Assembly (NCBI GenBank): GCA_963682175.1
Contig: OY821786.1
Span: 27,116,501-27,180,500 of the forward strand
Reading direction: 5' to 3'
Origin: Triglochin maritima
Lineage: Eukaryota > Streptophyta > Magnoliopsida > Alismatales > Juncaginaceae
Length of the DNA: 64,000 nucleotides
In this document: piece by piece, positions 19,672-33,500 of the stretch
Numbering within the stretch: position 1 is the stretch's first letter
Layout of the letters: the number at the start of each line of letters is the position of its first letter
Translations under genes and position numbers: made by a program
The notes under the pieces: generated by a model
Seen by the model: only the letters and a program-made list of their open reading frames with translations
Database searches by the model: none
Told to the model about the DNA's origin: nothing

Positions 19672-21704
19672 ATGGAAACGAGGACGGCGGAGCGTCTCGT
19701 TGCCCATGAGGGCAAGGTTCGAGCATTGGAGGCGTCAAATCTCGAGCGTGACAACTGAATCGAAGCGTTGGAATGCGACTAAAGGTTCCCGAGCCCAAAG
19801 CTTTCCACGGAGCCAGGAATGCTAAGGAGCTCGAGAACTTCCTTTGGGACTTGGAAGAATACTTCAAGGCGCTCTCCACAAAAGAGGTTGACAAGGTAAC
19901 ACTTGGGGCTATGTTTCTTGCAGGGGATGCTAAGTTGTGGTGGCAATCAAGGAACGTCGACCCCACCCAGCCAGCCATCTCCACATGGGGGGACATGACT
20001 AAGGAACTACGTGCCCAGTTCTTGACAACCAACACCGCCTGGATGGCTCGTGATGTGCTGAGGAGGCTCAAGCACACGAGCACGGTACGCGAGTATGTGA
20101 AGGATTTCTCATCCTTGCTATTGGATATCAAATCCATGAGTAAAGAGGACAAACTGTACAACTTCATTGCCGGACTGCAAGGATGGGCACAGACCGAGCT
20201 TCGAAGACTTGGCGTCAAAGATCTCCAAAGCACCCTGATCGCCGCAGATGCCCTTGTGGACTATAAGACAGCTGGGCAACAGGGGACGAAGGGCAAGGAC
20301 AAGGGTAAGGGCAAACCCAAGTCCGAGAAGAGTGAAGTGCCAAGGCTGGACAAAGGTAGGACCAAGAAGCCAGGGGGATGCTTCATATGCGACGGTCCTC
20401 ACCGAGCTAAGGAATGCCCAAAGAAGGAGAAACTAAACGTACTTGTGGCCGAGGAGCAAGAGGAGGTAAGGGTCAATCCACTGAAACTCTTGAATGCTAT
20501 CAGGAGTTTTCGAGGAAAAATGGGTTGCGACCTGCTTCACGTGGAGGCTACTATCAACGGCCACAAGGTACGAGCCATGGTGGACACTGAGGCAACGCAT
20601 AACTTCGTCGTTGAGACAGAGGCGAGGGCGTTGGGGTTGGAACTTGCCAAAGATGGAAGCCGCGCCAAGGCGGTTAACTCGGAGGCAAGGAAGATTGCTG
20701 GGGTGGCCCGTGCGCGCCTGGAAGTTGGCGACTGGAGCGGTACCAGCAACTTCATGTCCGTGCCCCTCGATGACTTCAAAGTCATTTTAGGTATGGAATT
20801 TTTGATGCAGGCACAGGTGGGCGTAATGCCCTATCTGGGAGGCATAATGGTCACTAGGGGTGGCACGCCTTGTTTCGTCAAGGGTGTGGACGAGGAAGGG
20901 GTCATGAGGCTACTCTCAGCCTTGCAGATCAAAGATGGCATTCGAAAAGGGGAGGAGACCTTTCTAGCTGCTCTTGTGGAACTAGACGAGGGCCCTATGG
21001 AGGAGGCACCTGCTGAGATCCAGCCGCTACTGAAACTCTACGACAACATCATGCCCAACACCCTACCAAAGGAGCTACCACCAAAACGAGCTATAGACCA
21101 CAAGATAGAGCTTGTGCTCGGAGCTCGACCACCTGCCCAAGCCCCATACCGCATAGCCCCGATCCTGGAGGAACTTAAGAAGCAACTGAAGGAGTTTCTT
21201 GATGCTGGTCTGCTGCGACCCAACAAAGCCCCATATGGAGCACCCGTCATCTTTCAGAAGAAGGACGGAAGCTTGCGGTTGTGCATAGACTACCGCACGC
21301 TGAACAAGGTGACCATCAAGAACAAGTACCCAGTGCCACATGTGGAGGACTTGTTCAATAAACTTGGGCAAGCACAGTATTTCTCCAAGATGGACTTGAG
21401 GAGCGGTTACTACCAGGTTTGGATTGCAGAGGAGGACGTGCCCAAGACTGCATGCGTCACTCGTTATGGGTCTTATGAGTTTTTAGTCATGCCATTTGGC
21501 TTGACAAATGCACCAGCAACCTTTTGTAACTTAATGAATGATGTCTTTAGCGACTACATAGATGACTTTGTTGTAGTATATTTGGACGACATTGTTGTTT
21601 ATAGCAGGGACTTGGAGACGCGTGAGCGACATCTCAGATTGGCGTTCGAAAAGTTGCGGCAACACAGGCTATTCCCGAAGCCTGAGAAATGTGCCTTCGG
21701 TTAG
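19672..21704 (+). pseudogene. Gag, protease and N-terminal reverse transcriptase (chromovirus)
   Basis: An ATG just after the PBS (19672) opens a short frame (METRTAERLVAHEGKVRALE) that stops at about 19758. The main frame runs 19773-21704. It holds the Gag core ([10 protein letters not shown] near residue 50), a zinc knuckle ([13 protein letters not shown], residues about 202-214), a retropepsin with the catalytic motif changed to DTEA (family norm D-S/T-G-A), and RT with [17 protein letters not shown] and the catalytic [10 protein letters not shown]. It ends at a TAG after KPEKCAFG, inside RT. The altered protease, the frameshift and the stop make it inactive. Confidence 0.85.
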
Positions 21705-21719
21705 AAGGAGATCTCTTTT

Positions 21720-23880
21720 TTGGGGCACATCATAGGAAGTGGCGAGGTGCGCATGGACCCAAAGAAGATCGAGGCCATCGAGCAATGGCCAGTACCGAAG
21801 AAGGTGCCAGAACTGAGGTCTTTCCTTGGTTTGACGAACTACTACCGCAAATTCGTCAAGAGCTACTCAAGGATTGCCGCACCACTCACCAACCTATTGA
21901 AGAAGGATCGGCAGCGGGCATGGGAGCTGCAATGCCCGGAGGCATTTGATGAACTGAGGCGGGTGGTGACAACTACTCCTGTTCTCAAGTTGCCAAACTG
22001 GAAGTTGCCATTCGAAGTCTTCACCGACGCCTCAGACTTGGCAATCGGAGGGGTGCTTACCCAAAATGGGCACCCAATCGCTTACGAAAGTCGCAAGCTT
22101 AATGCAACAGAGAGGCGCTACTCTGTGCATGAACGGGAGATGACGGTCGTTGTACACTGCCTACGCACTTGGTGGGTATACTTACTCGGGACAAAGTTCG
22201 TAGTATGGACGGACAACGTTGCGACTAGCTGTTGGGAAACTATGAAGAAGCTAAGCCCAAAGCAAGCGAGGTGGCAAGATTACTTGGCCGAGTTCGACTA
22301 CGAACTCAAGTACAAGCCGGGGCGCATCAACCAGGTAGCAGACGCCTTGAGCCGCATGGTCTGTGAGGAGACAGGTCGCATTTCTTCCATCACCAGCATA
22401 CAAGGCGACATGCTCACGAAGCTGAGGGGCCAAACTGAGCAAGACTCTGAATGCATCAGAATCAAGAAGCAGATCGAGGATGGGATCACGAGGTGCTACT
22501 GGTTTGAGGATGGGATCCTCTATGCAAAGGGTCGACGACCCTTCGTACCTAAGCTTGGCGGACTTAGGAGGGAGCTCATGAAGGAGACTCGCGATTCGCG
22601 CTGGGCTGGGCACCCAGGGACAGAGCGAACCATGGCCTTGTTGAGTAGTAGCTATAACTGGCCAGGAATGGAGAAGGACGTGGAGCTATACGTCCAGACT
22701 TGTCTCATTTGCCAGCAAGACAAGCCGGAGAGAATGAAGCAAGGCGGGCTGCTACAACCACTCCCTATCCCAGAGCAACCTTGGCAAAGTTGTTCCATGG
22801 ACTTTATCTCCGGGCTGCTACTCGTGGACGGGAAGGCAACAATAATGGTAGTTGTTGATCGATTCTCGAAGTATGCTATCTTCATAGCAGCACCAAAGGT
22901 ATGCCCAGCTGAGGTACCAACGAACCTATTTATAAGGGACGTTGTGAAACACTGTGGCGTACCCAAGGACATTGTTAGCGACAGGGAACCAAGATTTACA
23001 GGGAAATTTTGGAAGCGTTTGTTTGAGTTGTTGGGGACACAACTCGCCTTCTCCACTGCCAATCATCCCGAGACTGATGGACAGACCGAGAGGATCAATG
23101 GCATCTTGGAGGAGTACCTGAGGCACTATATTTTGGCCAACCAAAGCAACTGGGTGGATCTCATGGATGTAGCACAATTTTGTTATAACTTGCACAAGAC
23201 TTCCACCACTGGACAAAGTCCATTTGAGGTGGCTACGGGCAGGCAACCGATGACGCCACACGAGCTTGCGAAGCAAGATAAGGGCCACTGTCCAGCAACA
23301 TATAGATTTGCCAAAGCAAGGTTCGATCGATCCGAGGAGGCGAGAGACTTGCTTGCCAAAGCTCAGGACAGGATGAAGCGAGCTGCTTATAAGGGGCGGA
23401 GACACCTCGAGTTTGAGAAAGGGGAGAAAGTTCTACTGAAGCTCACCCCACAGATCTTGAAGAAGATCTTAACCAAAGATGCCAACAAATCGGTCATTCA
23501 GAAGTATGATGGGCCATTTGTCATCTGGAAACGAGTAGGCAACGCCGCCTATCATATTGAACTCCCGGAGAGGTACAAGATACATCCCGTGTTCCATGTA
23601 AGCAACCTGAGGAAATATAAGGAAGACCAAGAGGACCCCTCAAGGTCAATCCCTACTCGGACAGCCCCTAGCGTGCGCACCACCTTCACCAAAGAGGCAG
23701 AGGACATCTTGGATAGGAAGAAGAAGGGGGGGGGGGGGGCAGTAGGAGGAATCAGAACATCTACTATCTCGTCAAATGGAAGAGGCTTCCATTGACCGAG
23801 AATACTTGGGAACGAGACAACCCTCTGGCAGTACGAGGGCTTGGTGCAAGCATACTTGGAGGGACAAGCCACGTCTTCGT
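21720..23880 (+). pseudogene. RT end, RNase H, integrase and chromodomain (chromovirus)
   Basis: Continues the same reading phase after the stop at 21702. RT thumb (FLGLTNYYRKFVKSYS), RNase H (EVFTDASDLAIGGVLTQ, later VVWTDN), integrase zinc-binding part (GHPGTERT...CLICQQDK) and DDE core (SMDFISG, IVSDREPRFTGKFW, HPETDGQTERINGILEEYL). The open frame ends at 23795 after a run of 14 G (23726-23739). In another frame the sequence continues NQNIYYLVKWKRLPLTENTW, a chromodomain that would target insertion to marked chromatin. The G run is the likely site of the frameshift. Confidence 0.85.
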
Positions 23881-23896
23881 CGAGGACGACGAAGGA

Positions 23897-23913
23897 AACG
23901 GGTGGGGGAGACT
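23897..23913 (+). other. Polypurine tract of chromovirus
   Basis: AACGGGTGGGGGAGACT directly precedes the 3' LTR. Confidence 0.6.
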
Positions 23914-24348
23914 TGTTACACCCTTAAGGCTGCTATGACCTTGTGACGCCAATGGTCCCCTGGACTTAGCCAAATAAGGGTTGTTCAGGAGAATGCATTG
24001 GGTCACACGGGCCCGTGGACACAAGCAGGAGGCTTGAGCACAAACAGGCCGAGCAAGTGAGCTTGCTAGGATCCATGCGGATCTTCTCTCGGATCAGGGA
24101 CATGCATCCAACAGACGAGCAAATAAGGAAAACTACCTGACCCGTTAGTGCAAAGAAGACAACTATCTGAGGGGACGCGTCAGATAAGGAAGGCTACCTG
24201 GCTCATTGGGGCAAAGAAGACAAATATCTGAGGGGGTTGCTCCATTCTTGAGTGTGATTGAGTGAACACTGAGTTGGGGCTTCTAGCAAAGCTACTCTTA
24301 GGATTTTTGTCCATAGCTAACGAGAGAGGTTTAGTCAACCGAGGTTTT
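23914..24348 (+). repeat. Truncated 3' LTR of chromovirus
   Basis: Matches 18936-19652 but lacks about 240 bp (the part equal to about 19258-19497) and 8 bp near its end, and breaks off in GAGGTTTT. The internal junction lies in a run of G shared by both sides, as in microhomology-mediated deletion. Confidence 0.85.
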
Positions 24349-24422
24349 ATTTTTCAATTACTTCTTACAAGGCAAGATCCCATATTCCCAATCAAAACCA
24401 ATTCCCACCCCAGCATCCCTAC
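24349..24422 (+). repeat. 74-bp direct repeat, copy B (5' flank of host gene)
   Basis: Partner of 18862-18935 (five mismatches). It continues without interruption into the 5' leader of the DNAJC11-like gene, so it is probably the native promoter or leader sequence. Confidence 0.85.
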
Positions 24423-24507
24423 CGTCCACAACCCCAAACCGCACTTCACCTAAAAGGCTAAAACCCTTGTTGCTCCGATCACTACGCAACCACTCTCCCA
24501 CGAGAAG

Positions 24508-27500
24508 ATGAAGGAGGACGCGAACGAGAGAGAGCTTTACGCTCTCCTCCACATCTCCCCGGAAGCCTCGGATGAGGAGATCCGCAAGGCCTACCGCCAG
24601 TGGGCGCAGGTCTACCATCCTGACAAGTACCAGTCCCCCCAGGTAATGCCCATGTAGTCATCCCTTTACCGCTGTCCGTGGAGAGTTGTGTCTTTTAGGT
24701 GTTCGAGCTGCTTAGGGTGCGCGGAAATGTTGGGTTTTTCGAGTTTCTGGAACTTTCCGGTTCACTCTTGGAGGAATTTGTGGGGATTTTTTTTTTGATT
24801 TGTGATTGTGTGGTTTTGGATTTTAAGTTGATTTCTGAGAAGGAAATTTGCTTAGGGCGGGGTGCGCAAAAATGTGGTGAAAGTTGTATTTGTCAATGTT
24901 TGGTTCTTTGTAGATTTTTTGGTTCACTCTGATTTGGACTGAAGGGGTATTTTTTTTTTTTTTTGGAAGGTCTTATTGTGTGCTTTTAGGTGTTTGAGTC
25001 TGTTTTTTCTAAAGTAAATTGCTTAGGGTGCGTGAAAATGTGTTTTTTCTTTTCGAGTTTCTGAGTTCCAATGCTCTGAAATGGGTGGAAATGTCCGAAA
25101 CTTGATTTGGTCACACTTGGCTTGTTGGTAAAGTTTCAATTCACCACTAGGGATAAAGTAGAGTTTCCGTGAAATGGTTTTTTCCTTTTCTTTCTGAGCT
25201 GCAATGTATTGAAATGTTTGGAAATCAGTGAAGCTTGTGAGGATCAAAATTGGCGTTTTTGAAGAAAAAAGTTCGCACTTGTTCGAATTGACGGGAAATG
25301 TTTTTTTTGAAGGTTTGATTGTGTTGTTTTTCGGAAGTAATGGTTTTGGAGCTTTATGATTGCAAATTTGTTAAAATGTGTGATGATGGTCAGAACTTGT
25401 AGGAATCGAAATTTGCGTGTAGGTGTACCATTTGGTTCAATCTTGGATGCATGGATGAGTAGTTGATGCAAACTGTCTCTGAAGGTGTGGTTAAGGAGTT
25501 TGTATTAGTTTTGGTGCAAAATTTCTCAAAATGTCAAAACTTATAAGGATTGATTTTGGCTTCTAGCTACATGTCAGTTCAATCTGCTACAATGAATTAA
25601 TGGGGAAAGATGGATTTCATTTATTTATGAATGTATGATGATTTCAATTTATGCACTAAAGTTGGTTTCTAGGAACAGGAGTTAATTTGGTGCTTGGGTT
25701 GCACAAATGTGATTCCTTAGGTAAGAGTATTGTTTATTTTTTTAAGTTGTAGATGTGCAAAAGATGATCAGAATTTGGGTACAGTTTGTTTCTTTTTATT
25801 ATAGTTACCTTTACCAATAAAGAAGATCCAAATTGCTTTTGCGTACTCAAGAAGCATACTTTTATGTGAGGAAAATGGTGAAAGTTTGGTATTTGAAGTT
25901 ATATTTTTAGGTGTTAGAGTTGCAAATGTGATATCCTTTTTCATTGTTCAGTTTATCAATTGTAATTGTGCTGTCTGAAATGTTACAAATATTATTATTG
26001 TGAAAAGATCTATGGACTAAAATTTGGTTCTAGGCATATTTTCTGGTTTGCGATGGAAAGATGACGAAATGATGAAAAAATTGATTTGTAGGTGTGATTG
26101 GTCAGCGTAATGGTTTATCGGTAAAATTATTAGTTCTGGAGTTGTGAATCTTGTGATTGCAGCCATTTGGAATGGGAAGTTGTGTGGGTTGCAGAAATGC
26201 AATGACCTAGTTGTAGACGTGCTTGCATTTTGACATTTACATGTGCAACCAATAGATTAAGCAGTCATGATTAGTTTTCTAGGCTACTGCTGCATTGATC
26301 CCAGTGTAGTTCCAGGAAAGATTGCATGCCATGGGGACAAAGAGCACACAATGTAGATTAGGCCACGGACAAATTTGCTGACTGATATCGTTGGATTATG
26401 CTGACACTTAGTCCACTTGTCTTTGATAATCGGCAGTCACCAACAGGAAGGATTTCCTGTAATCTCAGTTGTCTGTAAACCTGGGTGTTTGAGTTGGTTT
26501 TGGTGATGTCCTTGTTTTATAAGCTGTGGGATGTTTGATCTTATATCATTACACATCTTTAATGGTAAGTGTGTTATTGTGACTCTGAAAGAATAGATGG
26601 CCAAGAATCCCAAGACACCCAAAACTTGTTATCATCAGCTTGTTATTATGTTTTGTGGTTTGTGTTGATTGTGTTTGGTTTTTCCCGTGGGACTTGTTTT
26701 GCTATTTGGTTTGGTTTTTAGCCGCAGTAGTCAGTACAATGAAATGTGCAAAAAATATTGAAACTAAGTCACATATTTATGACCTGTTTGTTTACCCTTG
26801 GTTTATAACAAGTTGTACCCTGCTCCTGTTTTGATTCATTATTCCCCTTTTGATGTTTGCAAATTTGCCTCTAGATGTTAACCAATGCATAAAGAACTCT
26901 ATTATTTTTCTGAGAAATATTCTCTTGGATTCAGATGAAGGATATTGCAACAGAAAATTTTCAAAGGATTCGGGATGCCTATGAAATCTTAACCGATGAA
27001 AATAAAAGACTAATTTATGACATCTATGGTATGGAGGGGCTGAATTCAGGATTGGAGCTTGGCACTAAATTAAGTAAACAAGATGAGATCAAGGAAGAAT
27101 TGGAAAAGCTAAGACGTCGTAGAGAAGAAGAAAAGTATTCTTCACATGTCAGGCCTACTGGTTCACTTCTTGCTAACTTTTCATTGCCTCAATATTTGGA
27201 AGGTGGTGGTTTGCTAAAAGGGTATTTATCACTTGCTTATTCTTTCTTTTAAATGTTATATTTAAAGAGGATAAGTCAGGGCTTTCATCTTTATTGAAGA
27301 TAATGAATGTGATGTCAGATGCCTAACTTTTTTTGGTTTTTTATGAATCTCTTTACATTGTCAATCTCATTGAAGAATGCTTTTGGAAGACTAGAACCAA
27401 GATTGCTGTTTTGTATATATGAAGCACAATGGGCATTATCCACTGCAAGTAATGTTTAAGTCTAACCTAGGCTTTAATTTTTGTCAAGCAACCTCTATTG

Positions 27501-30500
27501 TCATGTCTAGTATCTCCTGCTTCAAAACACAAATATCATTTTTTTTCTTCTCATTGGTAATATATAATCCATTATTCAGTCCTGTATTGAACCATAATTA
27601 TAAAATTATATGAACTATTGCACCATAATTATCTTGAGTGAGTGAGTCACAATAATCTATGAAAATGGTTAGTCAACCATGAAATTAGTGTCGATTGCTT
27701 GAACAAGTATCCAAGTTGTGACTATATTTTTTTATATGGGGTAATGTTCTATCACATTGACATTGGCGTCGAAGATGGATAAACAATAATCTTTAATTTC
27801 ATTTTACCAAAAAGTGTCGCAATAGGAGGGATGACAACACCTATATAAGAATGTTTTTACATTGTATATCAAAAAAAGTGACACAATAAATTTGTGAGGC
27901 ATCTTAAAATGGTTTATACTTTATCTTGCTTGCGCCCTGACATTAGAATGTTTGATTTTAAATTTTAGAATTTGTGCTCTTACTCTACAGATGTTTCCTT
28001 CATCGTTATCACAATTTCTATTTTCAAAATACCTTATTTCTGCTATATCTTGAGATGACATATGCTTTTGCTAGAATCTTGTGCTGTTTGTTAATCTCTC
28101 TATCGAATAATTAGTACTCTACTTTTCATGGTAAAATGATTAGTTGGTACTCCACTTCCCTTACTTTATGCATATTTTCAGAATGGCAATGGGCAGTGAG
28201 GTTCAGTCTCAAGTATCCAAGTGTAACGCAGTTGGTGTTGGTGGTAATTTGGTTGTTACTGGAGATTCTGGTGCTGGAACTGCATCAGCATCACTGAGAC
28301 ATCAGCTTTCTCCAGTTTCTACAGTAGAAGTCATGGCCACAGCTGGATTACGGGCAATTATTGGAATACAAACCTCTCGGTGAGGATGGATTCTGTGTTA
28401 TGCCACCATCTTCTTATGTTTAAGGTACATATTTTGGCTGCATATATAACACTATTACGGCTTCATTTTGTCAGTAATTTGTCACTGCATTCAACTGGGA
28501 CATCTGGAATTGCAATTAATTTGAAAGATGGCTCAGTTAATCTATCAAACACATGGACTCGGCAATTGTCGGATACAGCGGCCGGAAATGTATGATCTGT
28601 ATGATCCAATGAATTTTGTACGCAGTTTGTCTTGTTTCTCTTTAGTAGCTTTCCAGGATTTAATTCTTCACGACTTGTGCATATTTTTGTTAGTGTTCAG
28701 CACGTATCATCTGATTATGATTAATAATTTTACACTTTTTTACCTCCAAACTTTTACACTTTCTTACCCCCAAGCATGCTATCTCTTCTCTCCGTCCAAG
28801 CTCTAAACTCATGTATTTTAAATAAATCACATGAGTTCTAAATTGAATTATTTGAAGATTAGCATGTGGATATGACTGCTGATGAGGCATCTCTGTAAAT
28901 CAAAAACATTTCATCTCCTGTGTTTCTCAGTTAGATAAAATGCCATTGTATTTTTTTTATTGTCATTATAGTAATTTCGATCTAAACTTCACATTTGAGG
29001 GTAATGGTTGAAACTTAAGCTTCATTTGAACAGTAGAAGCGAACATAAATTTGTCTCTTTGGACAGCAAGATTTCAAGGACAAAAATGTTACTTAAAATA
29101 TTTTCAGTTTTGTTATTTTCTGCTAAATGTACTAAATTAAAGCAGGAAAAAAAGTAAAAGAAACCTTAGCTCAGCCATCAAGGCATAAGCAAGAAACCAA
29201 TAAAAAAAGCATGAAACAGTAAAATTACATTAAGACATTCTCAATTCTCAATCAGCCGGAGTCCCATTCTCTAACATTGACAGACACAGGGGTGGTTGTC
29301 AATGGGGGCCAAATAACAACTCAATTTTTATTGTAGTCTTCCTTTGAAAAACATAGATCACCAGCTCAACCTATCTACAAAGTTACAACCTATGGGATAT
29401 TTTATGGAATGGGGCCCAAATGTCTTATCACATTATCTTTGTGTGAATGAGTGCAATGATTTAATGTGCGGCCACATACTTAGTATGCGGCCACACAATG
29501 TGACCCGGCCGGCTGGGTCTGCATAGTCACACCCAAACAAGGTGCGACTTGTGCGGCCACACGGGTCGCACATGCAGTCGCACAAGGCCTGGTGGAGGGG
29601 GCGGCCAGGTAGGTGGAGATGGGAGAGGAGCTTTGAAAGAAGAAAAAAAGGAGGGGAAGATGAGGTTGAAGAAGGAAGATGAGGAAGAAGGAATGTGTTG
29701 TGGGGGACAACTGTTTTATTGATTTTTATGATTTTTTTCCGATTTGTTTCCATAAAAAAATAAAAATTACAGGTGTGCGGCTGCTTATGCGACCACACAG
29801 TCGCATATGCGACCCAGCCGCATAGGGTCGCATGTGCGACTTCAAAACATGGAATGAGTGAGGCCCAACCGTGGTCGAACCGGTTGCCCATCCGGGCCAA
29901 CGATTTTTACCCAGAAATGGGTTTTTAAGGTTGAACCGACCCTACGTCCCTTTCGGGCCCCGGTCCAACCGGTCAAATCGGGTGGGCTGGTCCGGGTCCG
30001 AAAATAGTGTGCTAACAAGTGAAAGATGAGGGAGTGTAACTACTACGTTTTAAAGAGTAAGGGTGTTAAGTGCCAACAAGTGAAAGGACAAGGGTTAAAT
30101 TGCAACGTCTTAAAGATCATGGTTGCTATGTACTAACGAAGCAAAGGACAAGGGAACAAACAACAATTAACCTATATATATATAATATAATAGGTAGATC
30201 CTACACATGACTGAGCTTTGATACTATATAAAAAATTGGTTGGTCCACCATTTCATTTAAATCCAAGCAGTTAGTGGATGGTGAATCCAACTTTATTTTA
30301 GAGTATTCCGCACTTTTAATGTTTAGAAATGTGGGACTATCTTTTCCTACAATATTTCTATCCTCTAATTTTCCTTAACTCTTCGAATGGGTCCCTGACA
30401 TTTTGTCTCTTGTGAAAGTACTCGACTTCAAATGATTTGGTGAACCGCTTGCGTAGGAAAACCTCCTCTCTAGAATCAAACCCCTCTTGTAAACTAATAT

Positions 30501-33500
30501 AATGTAAGGTACCTCCAATTGAATAAGAATCCTAAATTAGACTCTTGCCTATGCATTTGTGAATTAATTTTTTTCGTAATTCACATCTTTGCCTCAATAC
30601 TAATTTCTGCCTCAATACTGAGATTGATTCCAGGAAGAAAACGTCCTCCCTAGAATCAAACACCCCTTGTAACCTAATATCATGTGAGGTACCTCCAGTA
30701 GAATGGAAATCCTAAATTAAACTCTTGCCTATGCATTTGTGAAATAAAAATTATCCCTTGATTTGCATTGGAATTCAAATCGTTGTTTTGGATGCCTGAC
30801 CTAGGAGTCAATGTTGGTCAATTTGGTTAAAATCAAGCCCTCGGATGCACCCACTCATGGCAGTTCAATAAATGAACCTTCTTTTCCTTTCACTTCTCTC
30901 TACCCGGATGCACAAACATTTTTGGTACATTAGTGAGCAAGTGAGGCATTGAAAATTTTCAGTTTTTGAACTAGATTGTTCTTTGCATACTAGATTTATT
31001 CAGCTTGAATTTCTCCTGGACATACTGTAAAAATACAATAGCATTTTCAAAATCATATTAAATTTACACTTCTGTATCTCTTTCTAAATGCTTTGATTAT
31101 TCTCTTGCAATTTTCTTAGATACAACTTTCCTTGGGAACAGAATCAACAATTGGTGTTGGATGGCAAAAAAAAGACGAGAAATCTTCTGCATCTGGAGAA
31201 GTTAAGGTGCTCGAATATGGTTTGAGGCGTACCCGAAGTTGTATTTTTTGCTTCGTTATCATGTTGTATGTTGATATATATATATTTTTACTTTATCGTG
31301 TTATATACTCCCCATCTAGTCCAAGCTCATCAAGCCATTTAAGTTAGGATTAGACTTTTGATAGGAACAGTTCTTGACTGTAACCGATTATTTTTTTTGC
31401 AGGTGATGTTGGTTCAGGGTAAAATTGTGAATTATCATATTAGCATTGTGAATTAAACTAGCCTATCACATTAGCATTTGATCTTATCATTTATGTGCTC
31501 AACAATCCTTCCCTGCATCCTAGTCTACCGTGTTGTGGAAATGGAATAGAAATTGTCCAGAACATCAGTTGAAAATGTAGGCGTGCAAATAGGTGGAGCA
31601 GTAAAGTGATATGGGTGGTCGTATATGAACAAAGATACAAAGTATATGAACAAAGATAGAAAGTACATGAGAATAAGAGAATATCCAGGAACGAGGAATT
31701 ATTATAAATGGATCATTGATAGGCTGGTTATTATATCCAGGTAAGCCTCTAGTCTTATTTTGTCCTTCCTATCTCTTTTGATGCAGTTTGGACCAAGAGC
31801 TTTTGGTGCATCTGGCCATTACAGTCATAGGTTTTCTTCGAAGTCACATGGTCGAATTGCTGGAAGGGTTGGAAGGTAAGAGTTTATTTTCATGCAAAAT
31901 ATCTGCATTACGCCATTACCTTTAGTTCACAAAAATAGAGTAGGTCTAATGCAAACTCCTGTGCTTACGGAAGAAGCAAGAAAACAGATGCAGTTGCTAG
32001 TGAATATTCGTGGGTATTTATGTGAAACACGTGACCCTGAATCATTTGTGTTATAAATTTGAAGAAGTGTTTGACAAAATTCTTGGCCATTACAGTGTAA
32101 TTTACATTTTTATTTTTAATGTGTTCGCAATGCCATGCTGCCAATTCATTACCAAAAAAAATGCTTTCATCCAGATTGAGATTTTTTAAATAATAGACAT
32201 GACTAGTAATAGCTAGGATTTTTGGTGATGGCTGTATTGAAGACTTGAAGTTGTCCCATCTTATTTGTGCTTCATGATAACCTTATGTTCCACTAGTTTC
32301 AATACTTCCAAGAAGTTTCCTTTAATATTTTCCATGGTTCTATTATACATTTAATGTTATTTCTAATATACGTTGAAGTCCTTGCTCCTCCTGATATCCG
32401 AATTTTGTTGCTTTCTCCTGAAATCTGCAGTACGGAACTAGAGTTTGAAGTTGGAGGAGGAAGAAAAATATCCCAGTTTAGCACCGTACGGATGTTGTAT
32501 ACCTTGGGGATCCAGGTAGTGACTCCTTTTGCAATAAACCTGTTTCTTTTTAGTTTAGGAGTTCGTGCTGCAATGGGCCTTATTGAACTCATCTGCAGGG
32601 GACCTTTTGGAGATTTGAACTACACCGAGGGGGCCAAAAGCTAGTAGTTCCTGTGAGCTTAATTATCACCCTTTCTGTTTTATCTTAGTTTTTTTGATAT
32701 TGGGTTCATCTGATGGTCACTAATGCATAAGTTTTTCTAAATTTCCTTTATAATCTTTTAAAAGTACTATTAGCAACGAAAAGGAAGATACACCATGACA
32801 TGAGACTGATAAAAAAAAGATGCACCATGACATGAGGATCAATCAATTATTATAAGCAATATAATAAGAGAAGGCTCTGAGAACAACACCCAGCACACAT
32901 GGTAAGGCTGAAAAGGGAGCCCAAGAAAGTATAGAAGGCGTAGATTGGACGTACACTGCAATGTCCTTTCGAAGAACCACAAATCAATTAAAGTACCATT
33001 ACCTTATTATCTCTACCAAATGATTTGCAAAGCAGTTTTGGCTACTCTCATTTGTTTATTGAGGTTGTTGTAGCTGTTTGGTTATGATTCACTAATTCAG
33101 AAGGAGTCGAGGAAAGCTATCCGAAGTAATATGGTTAGCATGAAAACCAATCCCCTTGCACAAGCATGAAAAAACTGTCTGCTAAAGCCAAACACAAGTC
33201 TAGCTTAGAAGTTATAACTTATGCACTATTATATTCTTGATATTAGTGAGGGAAATTTTGAATTGTTTAACAAAATCGGAAAAGTGTAATCTATGACTTA
33301 TATCGAAACTCTTGTATAGCTATATTGCAAAGAAATAGCTCAACCATGTTCATTGTTTGGGTATGCTGCACATGCACAATACATTGTTGTATATGTTGCA
33401 TACCAACCATATATGGTAGATGTCACCATTGAATATGGCATATGCCACATAGTTGTTGAATGGATGTCATGTGTTCATCGCATGATAAAATTTGTTTCGA

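Larger units (their letters stand above)
18936..24348 (+). mobile_element. Decayed Ty3/gypsy chromovirus
   Basis: 5' LTR 18936-19652, PBS for initiator tRNA-Met, gag-pol in two main frames, a C-terminal chromodomain, a polypurine tract and a truncated 3' LTR (23914-24348). The order protease, RT, RNase H, integrase with a chromodomain defines a chromovirus; the clade within that group is not certain. The 3' LTR lacks an internal stretch and its end, and no 5-bp TSD is present. Instead a 74-bp repeat brackets the element. It lies about 160 bp upstream of the DNAJC11-like start codon and could affect its promoter. Confidence 0.9.

Noticed and set aside
19595..20233. Minus-strand frame of 212 codons
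   Set aside because: Serine/leucine-rich shadow opposite the chromovirus gag; no domain recognised.
29433..29900. Minus-strand frame of 155 codons in intron 4
   Set aside because: Low-complexity text from the GC-rich repeat insert, with no recognisable domain.
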